The translations under genes and the position numbers were made by a program. Of a stretch of 5,762 bases of DNA, positions 1 through 5,532 are shown piece after piece (position 1 is the first letter of the stretch; the number at the start of each line of letters is the position of its first letter). Source of the DNA: Firmicutes bacterium UBA6418 (lineage in GTDB: Bacteria; Bacillota; Clostridia; Peptostreptococcales; Anaerovoracaceae); NCBI GenBank assembly GCA_002439735.1, contig DJPG01000009.1, positions 28,766 to 34,527 on the forward strand. The letters are read 5' to 3'. The notes beneath the pieces were generated by a model. That model was not told the DNA's origin, made no database searches, and saw only the letters and a program-made list of their open reading frames with translations.

Positions 1-393
1 CGGATAGGCGTATACCGGCACAATATCGCCTAATTGCAATGCGTTAAAGACAGCCTTATGGCAGTTTCGCGCCATGACCAGCTTGCCACCTTTGCTGACC
101 GCAGTGAGGATCGCTGCGATCAGACCGCCGGAGCTGCCGTTCACTAAAAGATACGACTGTTTGACATCATACAAATCGCGATACTTCGTCATGGTCTCGG
201 CGATGATGCCCTCGGTCTGAAATAAATTGTCCGCACCGGGGATCTCTGTAATATCGCAGTCCATGATCTGATCCAAAAAATCACCATATCCGTTTTCACG
301 GTAAAGCCGCGCGCCCTTATGTCCCGGCATGTGAAATGATACCGGGTTTTGCTGACCGTGCAGCAGCAAAAAATCTTTGATTCCTTCGTTCAA
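1..393 (-). CDS. Orn/Lys/Arg decarboxylase-like PLP enzyme (YaaO type), 3' end outside window
   Basis: Only the first 131 codons are present; the gene runs off the left edge. The translated start shows the N-terminal signature of fold-type I Orn/Lys/Arg decarboxylases: HMPGHKG at residues 21-27, DITEIPGADNL at 47-57, the NGSSGG cofactor-phosphate loop at 85-90 and ARNCHKAV at 108-115. The family uses pyridoxal phosphate to decarboxylate basic amino acids to polyamines or diamines in the cytosol. The PLP lysine lies beyond the window, so substrate cannot be judged. The start is TTG at 393, chosen because an in-frame TGA lies 10 codons upstream (421-423), no ATG lies between, and AAAGGG sits about 6 nt before it; this leaves about 20 residues before the HMPGHKG motif, usual for short YaaO-type members. 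It follows xpaC by 74 nt on the same strand with no terminator, so co-transcription is likely. In B. subtilis the equivalent gene lies two places after xpaC. Family is secure; the substrate is unknown. Confidence 0.88.
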   Translation of the reverse strand, partial: MNEGIKDFLLLHGQQNPVSFHMPGHKGARLYRENGYGDFLDQIMDCDITEIPGADNLFQTEGIIAETMTKYRDLYDVKQSYLLVNGSSGGLIAAILTAVSKGGKLVMARNCHKAVFNALQLGDIVPVYAYP

Positions 394-467
394 TGCTTTC
401 CCTTTCTTTCTGTCTTTCTCTCACGATCTTGCATCCTCGCGCGTCTTCACAGGCTTGCGTGTCATCT

Positions 468-1739
468 TTACTGCAGTTTATCAAAAATCTCATTTTCCAT
501 CAGTCCGTCCGCACGCATCAGGTTCTGCATCGCCGCGATATCGGCCGAAATGTCAATGCTCTCGGAAAGGAAAAGTTTGTCCAGCTGCTTCTCGAAAGCC
601 GTGATCATCGTATCCATCGTTTCCTCGATCTGCCGCTTGGATGCACGAATGTTCGTACCCTCTACGCCCTGCGCGTCCAGTTTTTCGTAACGCGCGAGCA
701 ACTTGAGACTGGTCGGCAGATAGTAATCCATGAATTTACGCATGCTGCCGAGCTTTTCCGGCTGCTCCTTGGCAAGTTTGAAAATCTTAGCGGTCAGGTC
801 TTCCATGCGGCTGATCTTGGCTGACATTTCCTCGCCCGGGATGCGGTTGTTGAGTTCACGCAATTCCTGGAGGGTCTTTTCGTATTCGTCGAGGTTATCA
901 GTTGCTTCTTCGGCTGCGCGTTCTGCGGCTTCTGCCTCCGCCCTAGCCTTTTTCGACATCGGTGTCGCGCCTCGAATAACCAGGCAGTCGGAGCGCATAT
1001 CCAGATAAGCCTTTTCTCCGAACATGCCGCAGTCGATGCAGCGCTGTAAAATCCGCTCGGTCTTTCTTCTGGACATCGACAGTGCCTCCGCGACCTCATC
1101 GATCAGGATATAGTTCGAGTTGCCGACGATGGCCGCAACCCGTTTGCGCTTTTTCGCCGAGGCGCGCATACTTGCGGATACCAGCAGCATCACGATGCCG
1201 CCGATCAGCCACAGAGAATCCTGCACCACGTCTCGCACCGCGTAGCTGATGCCGGTGTTTTCCCGGATGCACCAGACCAGATATTGAATGGAGTCCGGCA
1301 ACTCGCTCACGCTGAAAAGGCACAGCACAACGCCTAAGATCAGCCAAAGTTTCTGCGTGCCGATCTTCTTTTTTGCGTTTTTCTTTTTGCCAGGAGTCGC
1401 ATTGACATAGACCCGCTGCTCCTGCGACGCTTGTGTCGCACCGCCGCCGGAAGCGTACTGCCCTTGTACATCTCGCATGTCAGTAGAACTGCCCGTCCCC
1501 TGACCTGTTGGTTTGCTTTCACAACCCGTATCGCTGTTCGGCGATTCCTGCGGGTGAGCCGCCGGACTGCTCTTATCCTCGCAGAGCCGTGCGATCAGCA
1601 AGCACAGCGCAATCGGCCAGCAGTCCAAAATGAACAGCACCACGATCAGCCAGGTCGGAATATGGTAGCTTCCGTTCGCGTTGCGGAACTGATCGGTAAA
1701 TTTTTTCTTTTCGTTTGGATTTCGATTATTCTGACTCAT
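468..1739 (-). CDS. xpaC: XpaC-like membrane protein with winged-helix-like insert
   Basis: A 423-residue protein. The C-terminal part (about 325-423, with the stretch RKFMDYYLPTSLKLLARYEKLD at 334-355 and an amphipathic helix pair after it) matches the XpaC / '5-bromo-4-chloroindolyl phosphate hydrolysis' family (PF10112), whose true function is poorly known and which often neighbours TelA-type toxic-anion-resistance genes. Visible order: a charged start; a membrane segment at about 29-51; a Ser/Gly/Gln-rich linker at 53-115; a Lys-rich patch (118-126); membrane segments at about 131-149 and 174-191; a basic patch (195-200); a helix-turn-helix-like stretch at 210-255; a charged coiled coil at 262-300; then the XpaC region. 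It is about twice as long as B. subtilis XpaC, the excess being N-terminal. The ATG at 1739 has AAAAGGGGAAAAG just upstream. It is first in its unit, under the promoter at 1800-1828, with the decarboxylase gene after it. Family assignment is good; any biochemical role is unproven. Confidence 0.85.
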   Translation of the reverse strand: MSQNNRNPNEKKKFTDQFRNANGSYHIPTWLIVVLFILDCWPIALCLLIARLCEDKSSPAAHPQESPNSDTGCESKPTGQGTGSSTDMRDVQGQYASGGGATQASQEQRVYVNATPGKKKNAKKKIGTQKLWLILGVVLCLFSVSELPDSIQYLVWCIRENTGISYAVRDVVQDSLWLIGGIVMLLVSASMRASAKKRKRVAAIVGNSNYILIDEVAEALSMSRRKTERILQRCIDCGMFGEKAYLDMRSDCLVIRGATPMSKKARAEAEAAERAAEEATDNLDEYEKTLQELRELNNRIPGEEMSAKISRMEDLTAKIFKLAKEQPEKLGSMRKFMDYYLPTSLKLLARYEKLDAQGVEGTNIRASKRQIEETMDTMITAFEKQLDKLFLSESIDISADIAAMQNLMRADGLMENEIFDKLQ

Positions 1740-1799
1740 CTTTTCCCCTTTTGTTTGTTGTATTCTTCATTCCCGTTTTGGTGAGATTGGTCTAGGCAC

Positions 1800-1828
1800 A
1801 GTATATCATCTCGTCTCTACAAATGCAA
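1800..1828 (-). promoter_or_regulatory. Sigma-A-type promoter of xpaC
   Basis: Read on the minus strand, TTGCAT (1823-1828) and TATACT (1800-1805) are separated by exactly 17 nt, and the -10 is preceded by TG one base away, giving an extended -10. Transcription would start near 1793 and leave a leader of about 55 nt before the xpaC ATG. The promoter lies immediately after the putP terminator, so xpaC appears to be transcribed independently of putP. Confidence 0.7.
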
Positions 1829-1837
1829 TGGTTCGAC

Positions 1838-1867
1838 AAAAAGACCCGGGGAAAAGTGCTCCCCGAG
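1838..1867 (-). terminator. Rho-independent terminator of the cyclodeaminase-putP operon
   Basis: On the minus strand CTCGGGGA (1860-1867) pairs with TCCCCGGG (1845-1852) over 8 bp, with one G-U pair and a 7-nt loop. It is followed directly by TCTTTTT (1838-1844). This is a GC-rich stem plus U-tract about 57 nt after the putP stop, with no other gene between. It separates the putP unit from xpaC. Confidence 0.9.
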
Positions 1868-1924
1868 CCTTGTGCGTGCGTGTTAGATTGGCGGTCTTCT
1901 CAAATATCCGCATGTTTCCATGAT

Positions 1925-3439
1925 TTATTCATCAAAGTCGTCCTGCGCGGCCTGATCAAAAATAGCAGTGACTTCCTTGGTTGGTTCTGCCGTCAGTTTC
2001 GTCACGATGACCGCGATGATAAATGAAGCAAGGAAGCCCGGTACGATCTCGTAAATGCCGGTGCTGCCGGAAAGGAACGCCAGCCATAGGCCGTCCACGA
2101 CGGCACCTGAAACAACGCCAGCCACCGCACCCGCATAGTTAAATCGTCTCCAGAACAGAGAGAGCAGGATGGTCGGTCCGAAAGCCGCGCCGAAGCAGCC
2201 CCATGCGTTCTCGACCAGATTCATGATCGCCTGTGCGCCGGATCCTTTGGAATTCGCGAGCAGGAACGCGACGAGCGCAACCAGCACGACGACCAGTCTG
2301 CCGACCCAGAGCACTTCGCGGTCGGAAGCGTCCTTTCTGACGATCGGCTTATAGATATCCGAAGTAAACGAACTGGATGCGACGAGAAGCTGCGAGTCCG
2401 CCGTCGAAATGCACGCCGCCATGATTGCTGCCAAAAGCAAACCGGAGAATACCGGCAGGAAATACTTCCTTGCCATGACCATGAATACCGTTTTTTGCAG
2501 ACCCTGCGTCAGCAGTTCCTCGCCGACCACGATCCTACCCAGGTAAGCGACCAGGCAGGCGGCTCCGAGCGCCAGCACAACCCAAACAATCGCGACAGTC
2601 GCGGATTTTTTAATCATCGACGGTTTCTCAATGGACATGAAACGAACCAGAATATGCGGCATACCGAAGTATCCGAGACCCCAGCCGAGGCCGCTGACAA
2701 TGTCTTTCCAGCTTGCTGAGAAGATGCCGGAGCCAAAATCACAGGTAACAATCGCGCCAGACGCGTCCGTATACTGGTATACATTGTGTAGCAGGCTGGT
2801 GTCAAGCTTCTGTGTCGTGACAACGATGATCGGAACCGCCAGCAGCGCTGCCAGCATCAAAAGACCCTGGAAGAAGTCCGTCCAGCAGACAGCCTTAAAA
2901 CCTCCGAGGAACGTGTAGCCGATGATGATCAGCGCGCAAAGGAGCATACCGGTCTGCTCGGAAACACGCGGAAAAATCATCGTAAATACGGAGGTGCCTG
3001 CTACAAACGCCGAAGCGACATAAACCGTAAAGCAGATCAAAAAGATGACCGCGCATATGATCTGCAGCGCTTTGGATCTCGTCGCAAAACGGTTGGACAG
3101 ATACTGCGGCAGGGTGATCGCATCCCCGGCCGCTTTGGAGAATTTACGCAGCCGCTTCGCGCAGAAGATCCAGTTTGCGGCTGTGCCGAGCGCTAATCCG
3201 ATGCCGATCCACATTTGTCCGAAGCCGAACGCCATGATGGAACCCGGCAGACCCATCAGGAGCCATGCGGACATATCCGACGCCTGCGCGGACATCGCGG
3301 TGACCCAAGGTCCCATCGAACGACCTCCGAGGAAATAGTCCTCCTGATTCTTGTTTCCGCCGTTGAAGAAAAAGATCAGGGCTACAAAAAATAGTATGAT
3401 AAAATAACCTAAAAACGCTATCATTTCTGCATTGAACAT
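1925..3439 (-). CDS. putP: Sodium/proline symporter PutP
   Basis: A 504-residue polytopic membrane protein of the solute:sodium symporter family (E. coli PutP is 502 residues), predicted to import L-proline with Na+ across the cytoplasmic membrane. Hydrophobic segments run almost throughout, consistent with the family's 13 helices. Signature features are in place: GGRSMGPWVTAMSAQASDMS at 38-57 contains Arg40 and the Na+-site residues Asp55 and Ser57 in helix 2; ISTADSQLL at 344-352 carries the Ser345/Thr346 pair equivalent to E. coli S340/T341 in helix 9; Arg381 lies in the loop where E. coli has R376. The C-terminal tail is short and acidic (DQAAQDDFDE). The ATG at 3439 is preceded by AGGAGT with a 6-nt spacer. 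It is second in a unit, 42 nt after the ornithine cyclodeaminase-type gene with no promoter evident between, and ends at a strong terminator. The PutP call is firm; preference for proline over a related amino acid follows from motif conservation. Confidence 0.95.
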   Translation of the reverse strand: MFNAEMIAFLGYFIILFFVALIFFFNGGNKNQEDYFLGGRSMGPWVTAMSAQASDMSAWLLMGLPGSIMAFGFGQMWIGIGLALGTAANWIFCAKRLRKFSKAAGDAITLPQYLSNRFATRSKALQIICAVIFLICFTVYVASAFVAGTSVFTMIFPRVSEQTGMLLCALIIIGYTFLGGFKAVCWTDFFQGLLMLAALLAVPIIVVTTQKLDTSLLHNVYQYTDASGAIVTCDFGSGIFSASWKDIVSGLGWGLGYFGMPHILVRFMSIEKPSMIKKSATVAIVWVVLALGAACLVAYLGRIVVGEELLTQGLQKTVFMVMARKYFLPVFSGLLLAAIMAACISTADSQLLVASSSFTSDIYKPIVRKDASDREVLWVGRLVVVLVALVAFLLANSKGSGAQAIMNLVENAWGCFGAAFGPTILLSLFWRRFNYAGAVAGVVSGAVVDGLWLAFLSGSTGIYEIVPGFLASFIIAVIVTKLTAEPTKEVTAIFDQAAQDDFDE

Positions 3440-3456
3440 GTTTTTACTCCTTTTCT

Positions 3457-3474
3457 CCGGCTTATGCCCGCCGG
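3457..3474 (-). other. Small intercistronic stem-loop
   Basis: CCGGC (3457-3461) and GCCGG (3470-3474) can form a 5-bp GC stem with an 8-nt loop in the 42-nt gap between the upstream enzyme gene and putP. No U-tract follows; the putP ribosome binding site comes a few bases later. It could tune transcript processing or putP translation, or be chance in a GC-rich gap. Confidence 0.3.
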
Positions 3475-3481
3475 TCGAACC

Positions 3482-4579
3482 CTAGATGCCGAGTCCGGTG
3501 CTGATGTTTTTCATAAAGTCCTGTACATTGGTCACGATACCTTTGGCGGCCAGACTGCCGCGGTCGCCGAGCTTGTTGGCCGCGAATTCGGACGTATCGA
3601 CCATATAGAAATGTACAGGGCGGATCGTGCCGTTCGCAAGGACGCGGTAAGTCGGTGTCATATTGCCGGTCGCGATCGTATGCAGCACGGTCGCCATGCC
3701 GATGACTGTCGTTGCTTTGCGTACATGAGAGCGGATGGTATCCTGCCCCTCGTAGGTATGTTCGTAGACCTCCGGGAGCGGACCGTCGTCGCGGATCGAG
3801 CCATTGAGCACAAACGGCACCTTGTGCTTGACGCAGTTGTAAATGATGCCGCTGGAGATCCCCTCGCCCTCAATGAATTTCGGAATGGAACCGTAGGTGT
3901 TGATCGCGTTGATGGTGTCCAGATGATTGTAGTGCCCCATAAAGTGTAGCTTTTGGTTTTCAATGTCGCATCCCAGTGCCGTGCCCAGATAGCCGCCCTC
4001 CAGATCGTGTGTTGCCAGCGCGTTTCCGGCCAGCAGTGCCTGACAGTATCCCTGGGCGATCAGTTCTCCCATCACGCGCCGCGCCTCGACATCGAAGCTG
4101 CAGGCAGGGCCCAGAACCCAGACCACATAGCCGTTATGTTCTTTCTCATAGCGGAGTAGTTCCACCAGATCCTTGTAGTCCTGCGTGAACGAGGTCTCTC
4201 TGCTTCTGGACTGCCGAAACGCAAAGGTATTTTTGGTATCGCCTTCATCTTCACGCTGCCAGCAGTTGTCATGCACGTAGATACCTTCGCTGGCATCTTC
4301 CGTCCTGCCGACTACGACCAGGTCGTTTTCTTTGATATTGCGAAATTCCACCACGCGGATCTTCTCTCCGTCCCAGATCGGCACCGCATCCATACGGCTG
4401 TCCTCCGCCAGATGCCATTTGCCGTCGATCTTAAAGTACTCCGGGAAAATGGAGGTCGCGTGGAAGCCTTGCGGCGCTGCCTTTGCACAAGGCGCTTTGA
4501 CCAGCTTCGCGTCCGGTGCGCTTGTAAATCTTGCTTCGGTGAAATCCGGTTCGATATATTTTGCTAACTGAAAACTCAT
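3482..4579 (-). CDS. Ornithine cyclodeaminase-type enzyme (TIGR00300 / ArgZ-AgrE C-terminal, LOR/SDH family)
   Basis: A 365-residue soluble protein. From residue 155 on it carries the landmarks of the archaeal-type ornithine cyclodeaminase family: GPA at 157-159, LLAGNALATHD at 182-192, SSGIIYNCVK at 242-251, GSIRDDGPLP at 260-269, LHTIATGNMTP at 299-309, and DRGSLAAKGIVTNV at 339-352, part of a probable dinucleotide-binding fold. Characterised relatives (methanogen enzyme; C-terminal half of cyanobacterial AgrE/ArgZ) convert L-ornithine to L-proline plus ammonia with NAD; this family is unrelated to mu-crystallin-type cyclodeaminase. No arginine dihydrolase domain is fused, so arginine would need another enzyme. 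The N-terminal part (1-120; GFHATSIFPEYFK at 38-50, SRMD at 61-64) is the LOR/SDH-like portion and looks less typical. The ATG at 4579 is chosen: AAGGAG (4588-4593) lies 8 nt before it, while a GTG at 4588 overlaps that site. First gene of the operon with putP. The family is sure; exact substrate is inferred. Confidence 0.85.
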   Translation of the reverse strand: MSFQLAKYIEPDFTEARFTSAPDAKLVKAPCAKAAPQGFHATSIFPEYFKIDGKWHLAEDSRMDAVPIWDGEKIRVVEFRNIKENDLVVVGRTEDASEGIYVHDNCWQREDEGDTKNTFAFRQSRSRETSFTQDYKDLVELLRYEKEHNGYVVWVLGPACSFDVEARRVMGELIAQGYCQALLAGNALATHDLEGGYLGTALGCDIENQKLHFMGHYNHLDTINAINTYGSIPKFIEGEGISSGIIYNCVKHKVPFVLNGSIRDDGPLPEVYEHTYEGQDTIRSHVRKATTVIGMATVLHTIATGNMTPTYRVLANGTIRPVHFYMVDTSEFAANKLGDRGSLAAKGIVTNVQDFMKNISTGLGI

Positions 4580-4665
4580 ATTAATCACTCCTTCTTGCCC
4601 TACTCAGATCATTGTCATTTTTTTCTATCCTGATCTGCCTTTTGTGGCAGCTGTTTTTCATTGGC
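4580..4665 (-). promoter_or_regulatory. Untranslated leader with two mutually exclusive stem-loops
   Basis: This is the predicted leader (about 86 nt) of the cyclodeaminase-putP transcript. Two pairings are visible in the minus-strand RNA. Stem A is CTGCC/GGCAG (4646-4650 with 4635-4639). Stem B is CAGATCA/TGATCTG (4631-4637 with 4605-4611), 7 bp. They share positions 4635-4637, so both cannot form fully at once. Stem B ends about 11 nt before the ribosome binding site at 4588-4593. There is no U-tract, so a classic attenuator is not evident, and I do not recognise a known riboswitch or T-box. Confidence 0.35.
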
Positions 4666-4671
4666 TGTGCT

Positions 4672-4699
4672 ATCATACCACAAAAAAAACAAGAATGAA
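4672..4699 (-). promoter_or_regulatory. Extended -10 promoter of the cyclodeaminase-putP operon
   Basis: On the minus strand TGGTATGAT (4672-4680) is an extended -10 element, TG-n-TATGAT. A weak -35, TTCATT (4694-4699), lies 16 nt upstream. A start near 4665 follows. The -35 falls inside the outer arm of the 36-bp palindrome at 4692-4727, so a protein bound there would meet RNA polymerase directly. The poor -35 also leaves room for an activator. Confidence 0.55.
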
Positions 4700-4727
4700 A
4701 CACAGAATTGATTCTGTACATCATTCT
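4692..4727. promoter_or_regulatory. 36-bp nested palindrome, candidate operator
   Basis: AGAATGA (4692-4698) mirrors TCATTCT (4721-4727), and ACAGAAT (4702-4708) mirrors ATTCTGT (4711-4717), all around one centre with only a TG between the inner arms. The three bases between inner and outer arms do not match. AGAAT therefore occurs four times, two per strand, 12 bp apart on each side. Two dimers, or a large dimer, could bind. It overlaps the -35 of the leftward promoter and lies upstream of the rightward one, the expected place for the operator of a divergently encoded TetR protein. Confidence 0.6.
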
Positions 4728-4743
4728 AGATTTTATAATACGT

Positions 4744-4771
4744 ATTTCAATATTTTTATTGAAATTTCAAT
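4744..4771. promoter_or_regulatory. Triple ATTTCAAT/ATTGAAAT repeat with 14-bp perfect palindrome
   Basis: ATTTCAAT occurs at 4744-4751 and 4764-4771, two turns (20 bp) apart, and its complement ATTGAAAT lies between at 4758-4765. The last two overlap to make the perfect palindrome ATTGAAATTTCAAT (4758-4771). This covers the -35 of the best tetR promoter (4759-4764), so it is a candidate autoregulatory operator. The AT-rich base composition makes chance repeats more likely here than elsewhere. Confidence 0.45.
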
Positions 4772-4787
4772 CAATATCTTTTATACT
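4759..4787 (+). promoter_or_regulatory. Sigma-A-type promoter of tetR
   Basis: TTGAAA (4759-4764) and TATACT (4782-4787), each one base from consensus, are separated by exactly 17 nt. Transcription would start near 4794, giving a leader of about 90 nt. A second possible -10 with perfect TATAAT lies at 4734-4739, but only a poor -35 (TTCTGT, 4712-4717) stands at the right distance; that one would overlap the 36-bp palindrome. Confidence 0.65.
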
Positions 4788-4883
4788 ATGTTCTATACAA
4801 TAAAATAAACGAAAACAAATTATAAATTTTTTTCGGATTTTTAGGTTATAAATTGCAGATTTCAAACAAAACAGGAGCATGAA

Positions 4884-5468
4884 ATGAAAAAGAAAAATTC
4901 CAAAAATACCAAGGGCAAGATCGTTTCTGCCGCCTGGCAGCTGTTTTACGAGCAGGGCTACGACAATACCACCGTGGAGGAGATCGTCGAGGCTTCCGGC
5001 ACCTCGCGCGGTTCGTTTTACCATTATTTTGACGGCAAGGATGCGCTACTCAGTTCCCTGTCCTATCTTTTCGATGAAAAGTACGACGAGCTGGCAGAGA
5101 CCATGAACCCCGCGCTTTCTCCGATCGAAAAACTCATCCTCATGAATCAGGAGCTTTTCCTGATGATCGACAACACGGTCTCCGTCGACCTTCTGAGCCA
5201 GCTGTTCGCAACGCAGCTGATCACAAACGGCGAGCGGCACATGATGAACCAGAACCGCACTTACTACAAACTTCTGCGGCAAGTCGCCGCTGAGGGCAAG
5301 CAGCACGGCGTTTTCAAGGAAGAATTCTCCGTCAACGACATCACCAAAGCCTACGCCATGTTCGAACGCGGTCTGATGTACGACTGGTGCATCTCCGGCG
5401 GCAGCTATTCCCTGTGCCAATATTCCCAAAGCGTGCTGCCGCTGTTCCTCCAAAGCTTCTGCGCTTAG
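4884..5468 (+). CDS. TetR/AcrR-family transcriptional regulator
   Basis: A 194-residue protein, normal length for the family. The N-terminal DNA-binding domain (about 8-56) is typical: KIVSAAWQLFYEQGYDNTTV, then the helix-turn-helix VEEIVEASGTSRGSFYHYFDGKDAL at 31-55, with the hallmark SFYHYF before the K of helix 4. Residues 60-194 are the helical ligand-binding and dimerisation part, which is not conserved enough to name an inducer; Cys169, Cys178 and Cys193 are notable but of unknown meaning. TetR proteins usually act as dimeric repressors released by a small ligand. It is divergent from the cyclodeaminase-putP operon across a 304-nt gap holding two palindromes at the promoters, so control of that operon and of itself is the likely job. 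AGGAG (4873-4877) lies 6 nt before the ATG. An ATG at 4879 is followed by a stop after two codons. The family is certain; the target and ligand are inferred. Confidence 0.93.
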   Translation: MKKKNSKNTKGKIVSAAWQLFYEQGYDNTTVEEIVEASGTSRGSFYHYFDGKDALLSSLSYLFDEKYDELAETMNPALSPIEKLILMNQELFLMIDNTVSVDLLSQLFATQLITNGERHMMNQNRTYYKLLRQVAAEGKQHGVFKEEFSVNDITKAYAMFERGLMYDWCISGGSYSLCQYSQSVLPLFLQSFCA

Positions 5469-5532
5469 AAGCCTTTGAGGCGCGAAGGCAGTGTATCCAA
5501 AACGGAAAACGATCCGGCATCTTTTCGCAAGA

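Noticed and set aside
393..824. Plus-strand open frame of 143 codons opposite the end of xpaC.
   Set aside because: Antisense shadow of xpaC with no ribosome binding site of note and no recognisable protein features.
3464..3949. Long open frame on the plus strand opposite the cyclodeaminase-type gene.
   Set aside because: It lies fully antisense to a gene with clear family motifs and its translation shows no recognisable domain.
4580..4588. GTG at 4588 as the start of the cyclodeaminase-type gene, adding three residues.
   Set aside because: It overlaps the last base of the AAGGAG ribosome binding site (4588-4593). The ATG at 4579 has the proper 8-nt spacing.
4635..4656. CTGCC/GGCAG hairpin followed by CTGTTTTT as a plus-strand terminator.
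   Set aside because: No gene upstream on the plus strand needs it, the stem is only 5 bp, and the T run starts three bases after the stem. It is better explained as part of the minus-strand leader.
4734..4739. Perfect TATAAT as the main tetR promoter -10.
   Set aside because: The -35 hexamers at 16-20 nt upstream are poor (TTCTGT, or TTGATT at a 20-nt spacing). The TTGAAA-17-TATACT promoter downstream is better, so this is kept only as a possible secondary start.
5471..5489. GCCTT...AAGGC and GCCT-TTG-AGGC inverted repeats after the tetR stop as a terminator.
   Set aside because: The stems are only 4-5 bp and no T-tract follows in either direction.
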